Notes: a model not told the origin generated them from the letters alone. A stretch of 64,000 nucleotides of DNA from Streptacidiphilus albus JL83 (GCF_000744705.1 NZ_JQML01000001.1:5900017-5964016), one strand, 5' to 3'. Positions 55,340 through 64,000 are shown, counted from the stretch's first letter. Numbers and translations: made by a program.

Positions 55340-56562
55340 ACGAAGATCCTCCGGTGGCGTTCGTCGGCGGTGGTCTGCTCGGGACCGCCGAGCTCGGGGC
55401 TGCGGGACGCGATCAGCGCCTCCAGGTCGCCGACCACGGCCGCCGGAGCCGGCATCCGGGCGACGCTCTCGCCCAACTCCGTCGCCGAGAGCCGGAACCC
55501 GGCCCCGTCGAGCAGCTGCTCCAGGGCGGCGCGGACCCGGGACGGGTCGTCCTGCTCCTCGGCCGAGTCGACGGCGAGGCCGGCCCCGGCCGCGACCAGC
55601 CCGTCGGCGACCGCGAACTGGTCCATGATCTGCGGGAGCACCAGCTGCGGCAGCCCGGTCGCGGTGGCGGTCATGGCGGTCCCGCAGCCGCCGTGGTGGA
55701 CGATCGCGTCGCAGTCGTTCAGGAACAGCGAGAGCGGCGTCGGGTCCACCAGCCGGACGTTCCGGGGCACGGGACCGAGTTCCGCCCGGTGGGCCGGGTC
55801 CACGGTCACCACGGCCTCGGTGTCCGCCAGGCCGTCGAAGGCGTCCACCACGCTGCGCAGCAGCGGCATGCCGTTGAGCTTGAGGGTCTGCCCCCCGAGC
55901 GTCACGCACACCCGCCGCCCGGTGCGCCGGTCCAGGGCCCACTCCGGCCGCACGCCGCCGCCGTTGAAGGGGACGAAGCGGATCGGTGCACCGGGCGCGG
56001 CACTCGCGTGCTGGAGCTCCGGCGGGCAGGGGTCCAGGATCAGGTCGGGCTCCGGCAGCGAGGTCAGCCCGTGCCGGCGGCTCAGGCCGTCCAGGAAGAA
56101 CCCGGCCGCGCCGCGCAGCAGGGCGGTCAGCGGGTCGACGCCCCAGCGGTGGCGGACCACCGGTATCCCCAGCGCACCGCCCACGACCAGCGAGGCGAAC
56201 TCCAGCTGCTCCCCGACGACCAGGTCGGGGCGCCACTGCCGGGCCACCTCCAGGTAGCGCGGCACCATGTAGCGGGCGTGCCCGAGAAAGGTCTTGGCGC
56301 CGTCGGCGAGCCCGGCCGGGCCGGGCCTGCCGAGGCTCTGCAACGGGCGCTTGCCCGGCGGAAGGTACGGCAGCAGCAGGTCGTCCACGTGGTAGGGGTG
56401 GCCGACCCGGGCCAGGGACAGGCCCGCGGCGACGACCGTCGCCTCGACGTCCGGCTGTCCCACCACCAGCACCTCGTGCCCGGCGGCCCGGAGCGCCCAC
56501 GCCAGCGGCACCATCGGGGTCAGATGGGTCGGTACAGGGGTGGTCGTCATCAGTACGCGCAT
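55336..56562 (-). CDS. GT1 family glycosyltransferase D
   Basis: 408 aa. Starts MRVLMTTTPVPTHLTPMVPLAWALRAAGHE; donor motif CDAIVHHGGCGTAMTATATG; VTLGGQTLKLNG is the phosphate loop. ATG 56562 has GAGGAGCACGG upstream. It is coupled to the exporter gene by a four-base overlap and is closely related to glycosyltransferase C. A short charged tail (TTADERHRRIFV) ends the protein. It is divergent from hydroxylase 2. Confidence 0.93.
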
Positions 56563-56660
56563 CCGTGCTCCTCGGGTATCGGGCGGAGTGGGGCCGGTGG
56601 AACGGGGCCCGGGGTTGAGGGGAGGCGTTGTGCCTCGGGCCCGATGCTGGTCGCTCTTGA

Positions 56661-56689
56661 TCGAGTCGCCCTCGCGCGGCACTTGAGCC
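56661..56689 (+). promoter_or_regulatory. Possible SARP heptamer array before hydroxylase 2
   Basis: TCGAGTC (56661), TCGCGCG (56672) and TTGAGCC (56683) are spaced by exactly 11 bp, the pattern SARP activators use. The words are short and the DNA is GC-rich, so chance is possible. Confidence 0.3.
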
Positions 56690-56776
56690 GTGCACTCGAC
56701 CCCGCTGCGAGAGGCGCTCCACGCCCCCGCGCCACGGTGGGTCGGATGTGTGACCGCAACGGAGGAGGTCGTAAGG

Positions 56777-58282
56777 ATGAACGTTGACGTCGACGTGGCC
56801 GTGATCGGCGGCGGACCGGTCGGGACGCTGCTCGCGGCGGAACTACGGCTGGCCGGGGCCGGCGCGGTGGTCGTCCTGGAGCAGCGGTCGGAGCCGAACC
56901 CGCACTCGCGGGCGTTCCGGCTGCAGACCCGAACCCTGGAACTGCTGGACCAGCGCGGGATCCTGAAACGCTTCACGGATACGGCGGCGACCTGGCCCAA
57001 GGCCCACTTCGCCGGGATCCACCCGCTGCTGGACCTCGCCATGCTGCCCAGCAGCCACCCCTACGCGCTGCTGATCCCGCAGGCGCGCACGGAGGCCCTG
57101 CTGAACAAGCGGGCCCTCGAACTGGGGGCGGAGATCCGGCGCGGGCACCGCGTGCTCGGGCTGACCCAGTCGGACGACCGGGTGGTGCTGCGGATCGAGG
57201 GGCCCGAGGGCGAGCACGACCTGTCGGCCCGCTACGTCATCGGCTGCGACGGCGGGCACAGCGTCGTCCGCAACCTGGCCGGGATCGACTTCCCCGGCAG
57301 CGGCGGGACCGTGTCGGCGCTGCTCGGCGACGTGGTCCTGGAGGACCCCTCGGCGCTGCCGATCGGGCTCCCGGGAACCCTGCGCCGCCCCGAGGGGCTG
57401 CTGATGGCGGTCACCCTGGAGGAGGGCATCACCCGAATCCTCACCACCGAGTTCGGCCCCCGGCAGCAGCCCGCGCAGAGCGGCGAGGTGACCCTGGACG
57501 AACTCAAGGCGGCGGTGCGCCGGGTGAGCGGCACCGACGTGGAACTGTCGAACCCGCAGTGGCTGTCCCGGTTCACCGACTCGACCCGGCTCGCCGAGCA
57601 CTACCGGGCGGGCCGGGTGCTGCTCGCCGGCGACGCCGCCCACGTCCACTTCCCGATCGGCGCGCAGGGCCTGAACCTCGGCCTGCAGGACGCGATGAAC
57701 CTCGGCTGGAAACTGGCGGCGGTCGTCTCCGGCCGGGCGCCGGAGAGCCTGCTCGACAGCTACGAGAGCGAGCGGCGCCCGGCCGCGGCGGGAGTCCTGC
57801 GGGAGACCAGGGCGCAGCTGGCGCTGATGAACCCCGACCCCTCGGTCGATCCGCTGCGGGAGCTGTTCGCGGACCTGCTGGCGATCCCCGAGGTCAACCT
57901 GCACCTCTCCGAGATGATCACCGGGCTCGACGTCCGCTACCCGGTGCCGGACGGCTCCCATCCGCTGGTCGGCTGCCGGGTGCCGGACTTCACCCTGCAC
58001 GGCAGCGGCGAGACGCACCGGGTCGCCGAGCTGCTGCACGGCGGCCGGGGCGTGCTGATCGACCTCGGCGCGGACAGCGCCGCGCACCGGGCGGCGGTTC
58101 CGTGGGCGGACCGGGTGGACCTGGTCGCGGCGACCGCCACGGTCGGCGCGCCCGCCGAGGCCCTGCTGATCCGCCCGGACGGCTGTGTGGCCTGGGTCGG
58201 CGGCGGCGCCGCTGCCACCGAGGACGGGATCGCGAGCCTGGAGACGGCCCTGGACACCTGGTTCGGTGCGCCGGTGCGCTGA
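56777..58282 (+). CDS. FAD-dependent aromatic hydroxylase 2
   Basis: 501 aa. FAD motif VIGGGPVGTLLAAELRLAG, YVIGCDGGHSVVRNLAG and GDAAHVHFPIGAQGLNLGLQDA, followed by a C-terminal thioredoxin-like domain with no redox Cys pair (from ~400: GCRVPDFTLHGSGETHRVAELL). This full-length type (PgaE, MtmOIV and related) hydroxylates ring carbons or carries out Baeyer-Villiger reactions in angucycline and aureolic acid pathways. ATG 56777 after GGAGGTCGTAAGG is chosen over ATG 56690. Confidence 0.94.
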   Translation: MNVDVDVAVIGGGPVGTLLAAELRLAGAGAVVVLEQRSEPNPHSRAFRLQTRTLELLDQRGILKRFTDTAATWPKAHFAGIHPLLDLAMLPSSHPYALLIPQARTEALLNKRALELGAEIRRGHRVLGLTQSDDRVVLRIEGPEGEHDLSARYVIGCDGGHSVVRNLAGIDFPGSGGTVSALLGDVVLEDPSALPIGLPGTLRRPEGLLMAVTLEEGITRILTTEFGPRQQPAQSGEVTLDELKAAVRRVSGTDVELSNPQWLSRFTDSTRLAEHYRAGRVLLAGDAAHVHFPIGAQGLNLGLQDAMNLGWKLAAVVSGRAPESLLDSYESERRPAAAGVLRETRAQLALMNPDPSVDPLRELFADLLAIPEVNLHLSEMITGLDVRYPVPDGSHPLVGCRVPDFTLHGSGETHRVAELLHGGRGVLIDLGADSAAHRAAVPWADRVDLVAATATVGAPAEALLIRPDGCVAWVGGGAAATEDGIASLETALDTWFGAPVR

Positions 58283-58318
58283 GGGCGCCGCCGGCCACCG
58301 CGCGCCGGAGCGCGGTCG

Positions 58319-58351
58319 GGCCCCGGGGAGCAACCGCTCCCCGGGGCCTTT
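58319..58351 (+). terminator. Terminator after hydroxylase 2
   Basis: 13-bp perfect stem (58319-58331 with 58336-58348), loop AACC, then TTT. Confidence 0.8.
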
Positions 58352-58382
58352 CGCGCTGCCGCCGTCCCGGTCCGCGACAGGA

Positions 58383-58422
58383 GGACGGGCCCACCGGAGC
58401 TTCCGCTCCGATGGGCCCGTCC
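58383..58422 (-). terminator. Terminator after the 30-aa peptide gene
   Basis: 18-position stem with one mismatch (58383-58400 with 58405-58422), loop TTCC, 26 bases beyond the minus-strand stop at 58448. Confidence 0.7.
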
Positions 58423-58447
58423 GTGCTGCCGCCGTGCTGATGGAACG

Positions 58448-58540
58448 TCAGCTCTTGCCGCGACGAACGAGCTTGAGGACGCCGACGATGGCGCCGACGG
58501 CGATGATGGCGATGGCGATGTGGACGTAGTTGAGGCCCAT
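58448..58540 (-). CDS. 30-aa single-helix membrane peptide
   Basis: Peptide of 30 residues: a short start MGLNYV, a hydrophobic helix (HIAIAIIAVGAIVGVLKL) and a basic end VRRGKS. An AGGAGAG site lies eight bases before ATG 58540, stronger than at many larger genes here, and its own terminator follows. It is the downstream partner of the ACP, AMP ligase and KAS III genes on the same strand. The positive-inside rule places RRGKS in the cytoplasm. No function known to me; possibilities are an exporter or enzyme-complex helper, or a toxin-like peptide. Confidence 0.65.
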   Translation of the reverse strand: MGLNYVHIAIAIIAVGAIVGVLKLVRRGKS

Positions 58541-58626
58541 GATGATCTCTCCTGATGTCAGTTCTCGGGATGTGTCGCTCGGTTGCGGTGCGGTGCTGCG
58601 TGCGCTGCGTGCTGCGGTGCGGTGGG

Positions 58627-58905
58627 TCAGGCGGCCAGTCGGCTGCTGCTGCGCTGTTCGTCCAGGACCCGCCACAGGGCTCCCGGCGTACCGAAGGTCA
58701 CGCCGTTGAGGGTCTCCTCGGGAAACTCGACGCGGTACTCGCTCTCCAGCCGCACCAGTAGCTCGATGCTGGCCAGTGAGTCCAGACCGGCCTTCTTCAG
58801 GTCGTAGTCCGGGGTCAGCTCCGCGCCCCGGGCCGAGGCCGGCAGCGCGTCGCCGAGCAGCTGCGCGAAGCGCGCGTCCCACTGCACTTGCAGGTGTCCG
58901 TTCAT
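58627..58905 (-). CDS. Free-standing acyl carrier protein 2
   Basis: 92 aa. Phosphopantetheine site Ser43 in KAGLDSLASIELLVRLE, then VEFPEETLNGVTFGTPGALW. The LDSLASIELL form resembles carrier proteins that work with adenylating enzymes rather than with KSalpha/CLF. It directly follows the AMP ligase gene (20-base gap) and so is its likely partner. ATG 58905 follows AGGAGGGACCACC. Confidence 0.93.
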   Translation of the reverse strand: MNGHLQVQWDARFAQLLGDALPASARGAELTPDYDLKKAGLDSLASIELLVRLESEYRVEFPEETLNGVTFGTPGALWRVLDEQRSSSRLAA

Positions 58906-58925
58906 GGTGGTCCCTCCTGTGCCGG

Positions 58926-60503
58926 TCAGTTCTGGGATGCCGCCTGCTGCCGCAGCAGCTGACGGTCGGTCTTGCCGTTGGGGGTCAGCGGGAGGGCGGC
59001 CAGCACCCGGCACTCGGCCGGTACCTTCGCGCCCTCCAGTCGTTCGGCGAGGAGTTCGATCACCTCCTCCGGGGTGCGGTCGGTCACCGCGAACAGGATC
59101 AGGTCGTGACCCTCCTCCGGCGGCACCGCGGCCGCGGCCGTGACACCGTCGATGTCCAGAGCGGCGGCCTCGATCTCCAGGGAGCTCATCCGCACCCCGC
59201 GCCGCTTGAACAGGTCGTCGCGCCGGCCCTGGAAGTAGAGGTGGCCGTCCTCGTCCAGCCGCCCGTAGTCGCCGGTGTGGAGGGTGACGACGCCGGTCAC
59301 CGGGTCGCGGCGGAACCGCTGCGCGGTGATCTCGGGCGCCCGCCAGTAGCCGGTCATCACGTGCGGACCCCTGGCGGCGATCTCGCCGATGGCGCCGGCC
59401 GGCGCCGGCCGGCCCTCCTCGTCGAGGACCAGCACCTCGGTCCCGGGCAGCGCCCGGCCCACCGAACCGGGCTTGGCCACGTGGCCGCCCGGCTCCAGGA
59501 CGGTGATCCGCTTGCACTCGGTGGTGCCGAACATGGGGGAGACCTCGGCCCCGGGGAAGCTGCTCCGCAGCGCCTCGATGACCGGCGGGGTCAGCGCCGC
59601 CCCGGTGTTGGTGAACAGCCGCACCGGCGGCGCCTCGCCCTGCTCCCGGCCCGCCAGCCGCAGCAGCATCTCGGCGAGCGAGGGCACCACCGGGACCACG
59701 GTCACCCGGTGCCGCTGGAGCGTGCCGATCAGCCGCAGGTGGCGGTCCGGCTCGGTCAGCAGCACCTGGGCGCCCGCGAGCACCGACAGGAACAGCTGGT
59801 AGAGCCCGTAGTCGAAGGAGACCGGGATCGCCACCAGGACCACGTCGTCGGCCCGGTAGCCGAGCCGCTGGGCGATGGACCGGGTGGCGAAGACCACCGG
59901 CGCATGGGTGCTGACCACGGCCTTCGGCGCGGAGGTGCTGCCGGAGGTGTAGATCAGCAGGGCCAGGTCGTCCGGGCCGACCGCGGTGCCGGCCGACGGC
60001 TCCGCCGCCGGCGGGGCGGCGCGCAGCTCCTCGACCCGGCGCCACACCTCCCCGAACTCGTGCACCGGACGGTCGGTCAGCGAGCCGAGCAGGACGGTGT
60101 CCTCGCCCTGCGCGACGACCAGCGCCGGGTCGCAGTCGGCGGTGACGGTGGTCAGGTGGAACCGCTTCATCGCGGGGTTCACCGGGACCAGGGCCGCGCC
60201 GTGGAGCAGCGTGCCGAACAGCAGTGCGGCGAACTCGCGGCGGTTGCCCACCCGCACCAGCACCCGCTCGCCGCGGGCGACGCCCTGCTCGGCCAGCCAG
60301 TCGGCGAAGGCGCGGGCGTGGTCGGAGAGCTCGGTGTAGGTCCAGACCCCGGAGCCGTCGGCGACCGCCGGGGCGTCGGGGCGGGCGGCGGTGGCCGCCG
60401 CGAGCAGCTCGGGGACGGTTCGGACGGCGGCGTCGGCCGCGGCCAGGACCAGCGGTTCGACGGCCGGAGCCGTGACCGCCGGCCGCTCGATCGCGGTCAC
60501 CAT
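58926..60503 (-). CDS. AMP-dependent acyl/aryl ligase for ACP 2
   Basis: 525 aa. Motifs: LIYTSGSTSAPKAVVSTH, MFGTTECKRI, GTEVLVLDEEG, LHTGDYGRLDEDGHLYFQGRRDDLFKRRG and final Lys in LTPNGKTDRQ. The FGTTECKRI form is found in ligases acting on aryl or small acids for carrier proteins. ATG 60503 after GAGGAGGTGCCGC overlaps the end of the KAS III gene upstream. It should load an acid onto the ACP at 58627 for transfer by the KAS III-like protein. Confidence 0.9.
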   Translation of the reverse strand: MVTAIERPAVTAPAVEPLVLAAADAAVRTVPELLAAATAARPDAPAVADGSGVWTYTELSDHARAFADWLAEQGVARGERVLVRVGNRREFAALLFGTLLHGAALVPVNPAMKRFHLTTVTADCDPALVVAQGEDTVLLGSLTDRPVHEFGEVWRRVEELRAAPPAAEPSAGTAVGPDDLALLIYTSGSTSAPKAVVSTHAPVVFATRSIAQRLGYRADDVVLVAIPVSFDYGLYQLFLSVLAGAQVLLTEPDRHLRLIGTLQRHRVTVVPVVPSLAEMLLRLAGREQGEAPPVRLFTNTGAALTPPVIEALRSSFPGAEVSPMFGTTECKRITVLEPGGHVAKPGSVGRALPGTEVLVLDEEGRPAPAGAIGEIAARGPHVMTGYWRAPEITAQRFRRDPVTGVVTLHTGDYGRLDEDGHLYFQGRRDDLFKRRGVRMSSLEIEAAALDIDGVTAAAAVPPEEGHDLILFAVTDRTPEEVIELLAERLEGAKVPAECRVLAALPLTPNGKTDRQLLRQQAASQN

Positions 60504-61525
60504 TGCGGCACCTCCTCGATCTCCAGGACGGCGACGGTGCAGGTGTAGCCCGCGCCCCCGCCGAACAGCATCACCTTGTCGCCGGCGGCGAGGCCGCCGG
60601 TCGCGATCAGGTGGTCCAGGCCGGCGGCCCAGTCCCCGCCGCCGACGTGCCCGGTCGTGCTCCCGTACGCCCAGGTCGTCTGTTCCTCGGTGACGCCCAG
60701 CAGGTGGTGCACCTGGTGGTCGCCCTTGCGGCGGCCGGTCGCCGGGGTGATCACCCGGGTCAGGTCGGCGGTGGTGATCCCGGCGTCGGTCAGCGCCTCG
60801 GCCTTGGCCTGGAGCATGGTCCGACCGAAGCGCAGCATGATCTCGCGCTCGTCGCCGGCACTGGTGTACTCGTGCGAGCGGCGGGACAGGTCGATGCCCT
60901 CGGTCGCGGCCGGCGACGCGGTGCGGAACGGCTCGTTCCCACGGGCCAGCCCCTCCAGCGAGTTGTCCGCGACCGTGGCCGTGGAGAGCAGCCGGGCGAA
61001 GCCGCCCCGGCTGGACAGCACGATCGCGGTGCCGCCGTCGCCGTAGGCACTGAGCTCGTGCAGGTTCCAGCGGTTGACGCCGGGTTCGCTCCAGCGGTCG
61101 GCCGTGGTCACCATGACCGCGCTGCCGCCCCGGAGCCCGGAGGTGAGATGGGCGGCGGCCAGTTCGAGGCCGCTGATGCCGATGTTGCAGCGCTGCTGCA
61201 CATCCATCGCCGGCACGTGCCGGCCCACGGTGCGGTGGGCGATGTACGAAGCGGCCGGCCAGATGTCCAGGCCCTGGAACCAGAGGCTGCCGTGCAGCAG
61301 CAGGCTGAACTCTGACGGGTCGACGCCGGACCGCTTCAGTGCGTTCTCGGCGGCCCACACCGCCATGTCGGGCGGCGCCACGTCGTCCGCCTGCAGGGTG
61401 GACCGGTAGCCGAAGGTCTCGTACCGCTCGGCGGTGTACTTCCCCTCGCGGACCGCGTCCGCGGCGGAGACCGGCTCCGGCAGCCAGGTGCCCACCGAGG
61501 CGATGTGGATGTCATTCCAGCGCAT
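60497..61525 (-). CDS. KAS III-like acyltransferase / starter ketosynthase
   Basis: 342 aa thiolase fold. Nucleophile Cys113 in DVQQRCNIGISGLELAA, His in KGDHQVHHLLG. The FabH Asn motif (YGNTS) is changed to YGSTTGHVGGGDWAAGL, with an Asp where acyltransferases such as CerJ and DpsC-like proteins differ from condensing enzymes. So it may move an acyl group from ACP 2 to a sugar or to the synthase rather than condense it. ATG 61525 is spaced six bases after AAGGGA; GTG 61531 is too close. It is the first gene of the cassette KAS III, ligase, ACP. Confidence 0.88.
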   Translation of the reverse strand: MRWNDIHIASVGTWLPEPVSAADAVREGKYTAERYETFGYRSTLQADDVAPPDMAVWAAENALKRSGVDPSEFSLLLHGSLWFQGLDIWPAASYIAHRTVGRHVPAMDVQQRCNIGISGLELAAAHLTSGLRGGSAVMVTTADRWSEPGVNRWNLHELSAYGDGGTAIVLSSRGGFARLLSTATVADNSLEGLARGNEPFRTASPAATEGIDLSRRSHEYTSAGDEREIMLRFGRTMLQAKAEALTDAGITTADLTRVITPATGRRKGDHQVHHLLGVTEEQTTWAYGSTTGHVGGGDWAAGLDHLIATGGLAAGDKVMLFGGGAGYTCTVAVLEIEEVPQW

Positions 61526-61779
61526 GCTCACTCCCTTCCTGAGTAGTCGGCCCCGGGTACGGGAGGGATGACCCGACCTCGTGGAGCCGGACCGACGGAT
61601 CGATCGTGCGCGTCCCTACTGGAGCGCCGGTGGAGCAGGCGTACCGCTCCTCCTCGAAGCCGGTTCCGGGGCTGTGGACCGCGGATCGAGCGGGCGTCGA
61701 GGAGCTGGTCCGAAGGTTGGGTCCGGAAAGGCCCGCGCCGGTGCTGACGCCGGGTCCCGGCAGGACAGGAGAGAGACAG

Positions 61780-62901
61780 ATGACCACCGACACCCCACAG
61801 GACGGCGGCGGCGCACTCGGCTTCGGCGTGTTCTTCTTCGCCGCGCTCGGTGAGCGCCCGGGGGAGACCTACCGACTGATGCTGGACTGCGCCCGGCGCG
61901 CCGACGAGCTCGACTTCGACTTCGTCTCCACCCCCGAACGCCACTTCCACCCCTTCGGCGGGGCGTTCCCCAACCCGGCGGTCACCTCGGCCGCCATCGC
62001 GGCGGTGACCGAGCGGATCCAGATCCGGGCGGGCAGTGTGGTCACCCCGCTGCACCCCGCCGTCCGGGTGGTCGAGGACTTCGCCATGGTCGACGGCCTC
62101 TCCGGGGGCCGGGTGGCGATCTCGGTCGGCTCCGGCTGGAACGTCAACGACTTCGTGATCGCGCCCGAGCAGTTCGCGGGACGGCGGGAGCGGCTGACCG
62201 CCGATGTGACGGCGATCCGGGAGGCCTGGCGGAGCGGCGCCTGGACCGGGCCGGACCCGCTCGGCAAGGAGGTCACCGTGTCGGTGTACCCCCGCCCGGT
62301 CCAGGAGGAGCTGGAGATCTGGATCACCGCCTCGCGCAGCGAGGGCACCTTCCGCGAGGCCGGCCGGCTCGGCTGCAACATCCTCACCCACCTGGAGAAC
62401 CAGGACCCGGAGTCGCTCGCCGACAAGGTCCGGATCTACCGCGAGGCCCGGGCCGAGTTCGGGCACGCCGGCCCCGGCCGGATCACCGTGATGATGCACA
62501 CCTACCTGGCGGCGGACTCCGCCGAGGCCCGGCGCACGGGCGGCGGCTGGCTCAAGCAGTACCTGCTGACCGCGATCGACCTGGAGGCCCGCGCGGTCGA
62601 CGCCGGCGGCCGGATGAGCGGCGGCAAGGAGGGCCGCGAGGTCCTCGCCGCGGCATCCGCCCAGTCCAAGCTCGCCGACCTCGGCGTCAACCGCTACCTG
62701 GCCGGCAACTCGCTGATCGGCACCGTGGACGAGTGCGTCGCCACCGCCGAACGGCTGCGCGCGGCCGGGGCCGACGAGATCGCCTGCCTGGTCGACTTCG
62801 TCGGCGACCCCGGGCAGGTACTGGAGTCGCTGGAGCACCTGGGCGCGGTCCGCAAGCACTTCGCCGGCGGCTCCGACGTCCGTCGGACCGACCCGAACTG
62901 A
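61780..62901 (+). CDS. Luciferase-like FMN monooxygenase
   Basis: 373 aa, the LLM subgroup common in natural product clusters (MupA-like). Segments LGFGVFFFAAL, FVSTPERHFHPFGGAFPNPA, IQIRAGSVVTPLHPAVRVVEDFAMVD and SGGRVAISVGSGWNVNDFV are typical. ATG 61780 follows GGAGAGAGACAG, preferred over 61606. It needs reduced FMN, and a flavin reductase gene follows 35 bases later. Its substrate may be the acyl unit on ACP 2 or the polyketide. Confidence 0.92.
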   Translation: MTTDTPQDGGGALGFGVFFFAALGERPGETYRLMLDCARRADELDFDFVSTPERHFHPFGGAFPNPAVTSAAIAAVTERIQIRAGSVVTPLHPAVRVVEDFAMVDGLSGGRVAISVGSGWNVNDFVIAPEQFAGRRERLTADVTAIREAWRSGAWTGPDPLGKEVTVSVYPRPVQEELEIWITASRSEGTFREAGRLGCNILTHLENQDPESLADKVRIYREARAEFGHAGPGRITVMMHTYLAADSAEARRTGGGWLKQYLLTAIDLEARAVDAGGRMSGGKEGREVLAAASAQSKLADLGVNRYLAGNSLIGTVDECVATAERLRAAGADEIACLVDFVGDPGQVLESLEHLGAVRKHFAGGSDVRRTDPN

Positions 62902-62936
62902 CGACCACTGCCCGGAAGCCTGGAGGACCACACACC

Positions 62937-63551
62937 GTGCCGACGATCCTGGCTGTCTCCGGCAGCCCCTCGCTCCCCTCGTTCACCCATGAGGTGCTGG
63001 CCCTGGCCTGCGCCCCGCTCACGGCGCGCGGCCTGCGCGTCGACACCCTCGCCCTCCGCGAGCTCCCGGCGCAGGCGCTGCTGGCCGCCGACGGCGGAGA
63101 CCCGGCCGTCGCCGACGCCGTGGCCCGACTGGAGGCGGCGGACGCCGTCGTGCTGGCGACGCCCGTCTACAAGGCCGCGTACTCGGGCCTGCTGAAGACC
63201 TTCCTCGACCTGCTGCCGCAGCACGCGCTGGCCGGCAAGGTCGTGCTGCCGCTGGCCACCGGCGGGTCCATGGCCCACGCCCTGGCGCTGGACTACGGGC
63301 TCCGGCCGGTACTGATGTCGATGGCGCCGGCGGCGGTCGCCAACGCCGTCTTCGTCCACGCCGAGTCCGCGCTGCGCGGCCCGGAGGGGCTGCGCGGGCT
63401 GGAGCCGGACACCCGCACCCGCCTGGACCAGGCGGCCGAGGGCTTCGCCGACCTGCTCGACGCGCTCGCCCTGCACGCCCTGCTGAACGAGGCGGTGACG
63501 GACGACCTGGTGACGGCCGAGCGGTTGGCCGGCCTCCGTCAGGCAGCCTGA
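62937..63551 (+). CDS. NAD(P)H-dependent FMN reductase (SsuE-like)
   Basis: 204 aa flavodoxin fold. N-terminal VSGSPSLPSFTHEVL binds FMN phosphate; the ATPVYKAAYSGLLKTFLDLLP motif is the flavin loop of SsuE-type reductases. GTG 62937 follows GGAGGACCACACACC. It likely supplies reduced FMN to the luciferase-like enzyme just upstream, forming a two-component oxygenase. Confidence 0.93.
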   Translation: MPTILAVSGSPSLPSFTHEVLALACAPLTARGLRVDTLALRELPAQALLAADGGDPAVADAVARLEAADAVVLATPVYKAAYSGLLKTFLDLLPQHALAGKVVLPLATGGSMAHALALDYGLRPVLMSMAPAAVANAVFVHAESALRGPEGLRGLEPDTRTRLDQAAEGFADLLDALALHALLNEAVTDDLVTAERLAGLRQAA

Positions 63552-63663
63552 ACGACCCCGGAGCACCGGCGGAAATCGAGGAATCCTCGATCGGCCGCCC
63601 CCATGGTCACCCTGGTCCCGCAGAGCGCGGGGCGCATCCCTGACACAGAGAAGAGGAGTCCCG

Positions 63664-64000
63664 ATGAAGGCTCTTGTCCTGTCCGGCGGACTGGGAACCC
63701 GCCTCCGACCCTTCAGCTACTCGATGCCCAAACAGCTGATACCCATCGCCAACCGGCCGGTCCTGGAGCACGTCCTGGAGAACATCCGGGAGACCGGGGT
63801 CACCGACATCGGCATCATCGTCGGCGACCGCGAGGCGGAGATCTTCGCCGCCCTCGGCGACGGCTCCCAGCTGGGCGTGCGGATCACCTACTTCCGCCAG
63901 GACGCGCCGCTCGGGCTCGCCCACTGCGTGTCCATCGCCCGGACCTTCCTCGGCGAGGACGACTTCCTGATGTACCTCGGCGACAACATGCTCACCGCCG
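63664..64000 (+). CDS. Glucose-1-phosphate thymidylyltransferase, 3' end outside the window
   Basis: 112 codons visible. MKALVLSGGLGTRLRPFSY holds the nucleotide-binding signature GGxGTRLRP, then PKQLIPIANRPVL, and near the edge DFLMYLGDNML, which contains the metal-binding Asp. It makes dTDP-glucose, the first step of the deoxysugar pathways. The LSGGLGTRLRPFSYSMPKQL form is that of the longer (StrD-type) enzymes of antibiotic clusters. Further sugar genes are expected beyond 64 kb to feed the four glycosyltransferases. Confidence 0.93.
   Translation, partial: MKALVLSGGLGTRLRPFSYSMPKQLIPIANRPVLEHVLENIRETGVTDIGIIVGDREAEIFAALGDGSQLGVRITYFRQDAPLGLAHCVSIARTFLGEDDFLMYLGDNMLTA

Overview
The window is high-GC actinobacterial DNA, most likely from Streptomycetaceae (Streptomyces, Kitasatospora or Streptacidiphilus). 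Supporting signs are GTG/TTG starts, many 4-bp ATGA/GTGA start/stop overlaps, a class F sortase, an acyl-CoA carboxylase beta/epsilon pair, a GPP34 (GOLPH3-like) protein, a chitinase behind DasR-type repeats, and a SARP regulator. Both ends cut genes: a sortase on the left and a sugar nucleotidyltransferase on the right.

Region 1 (1-24.9 kb) looks like chromosomal housekeeping and stress DNA. A TetR repressor (681-1451) and a drug exporter (4848-6446) share the operator TGCGTA-N5-TACGCA. Between them lie uracil-DNA glycosylase, a DedA/VTT-like membrane protein and an unknown four-TM protein. Next is a lone sugar-type binding lipoprotein. A potassium module follows: a KimA-like K+ importer, a KdpD sensor kinase that is frameshifted in this sequence, KdpE, a paralogue of the four-TM protein, and a universal stress protein. 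Direct repeats with 11-bp phasing (GYGTCA-N5-GCGTYA) precede most of these genes and may be KdpE sites. After that come a DsbA-like protein with an altered active site, a membrane protein, accD/accE, a GH18 chitinase, a PLP enzyme/luciferase-like pair, the GPP34 protein and tRNA-Lys(CTT).

Region 2 (25.3-38 kb) is an unusual accessory block. It starts with a fatty-acyl-AMP ligase, an acyl-CoA dehydrogenase and a phosphopantetheinyl transferase. A NarL-type response regulator faces two tandemly duplicated histidine kinases. Each kinase is a fusion of two DesK-like modules, and the second module has a phosphoacceptor helix but no ATPase. Beyond them, on the minus strand, is a compact azol(in)e-type RiPP operon: a 50-64 aa precursor candidate, a fused E1-like/YcaO cyclodehydratase, and a protein resembling the N-terminal half of a SagB dehydrogenase without its flavin domain.

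Region 3 (38-64 kb) is a type II polyketide cluster. It holds a SARP activator, a PF04199 cyclase, a type II thioesterase, KSalpha/CLF/ACP, a ketoreductase, a didomain aromatase/cyclase, a SnoaL-like protein, an ABM-type monooxygenase, two FAD hydroxylases, four GT1 glycosyltransferases, an acyl-CoA synthetase and an exporter. A separate acyl-transfer cassette (AMP ligase, free ACP, KAS III-like acyltransferase) and a luciferase-like monooxygenase with an FMN reductase follow. The start of a dTDP-sugar pathway lies at the edge. The expected product is a reduced, aromatised, oxidised polyketide with several sugars and perhaps an extra acyl group or an unusual starter unit. Whether the RiPP operon belongs to the same product or is a neighbouring cluster cannot be decided from sequence.
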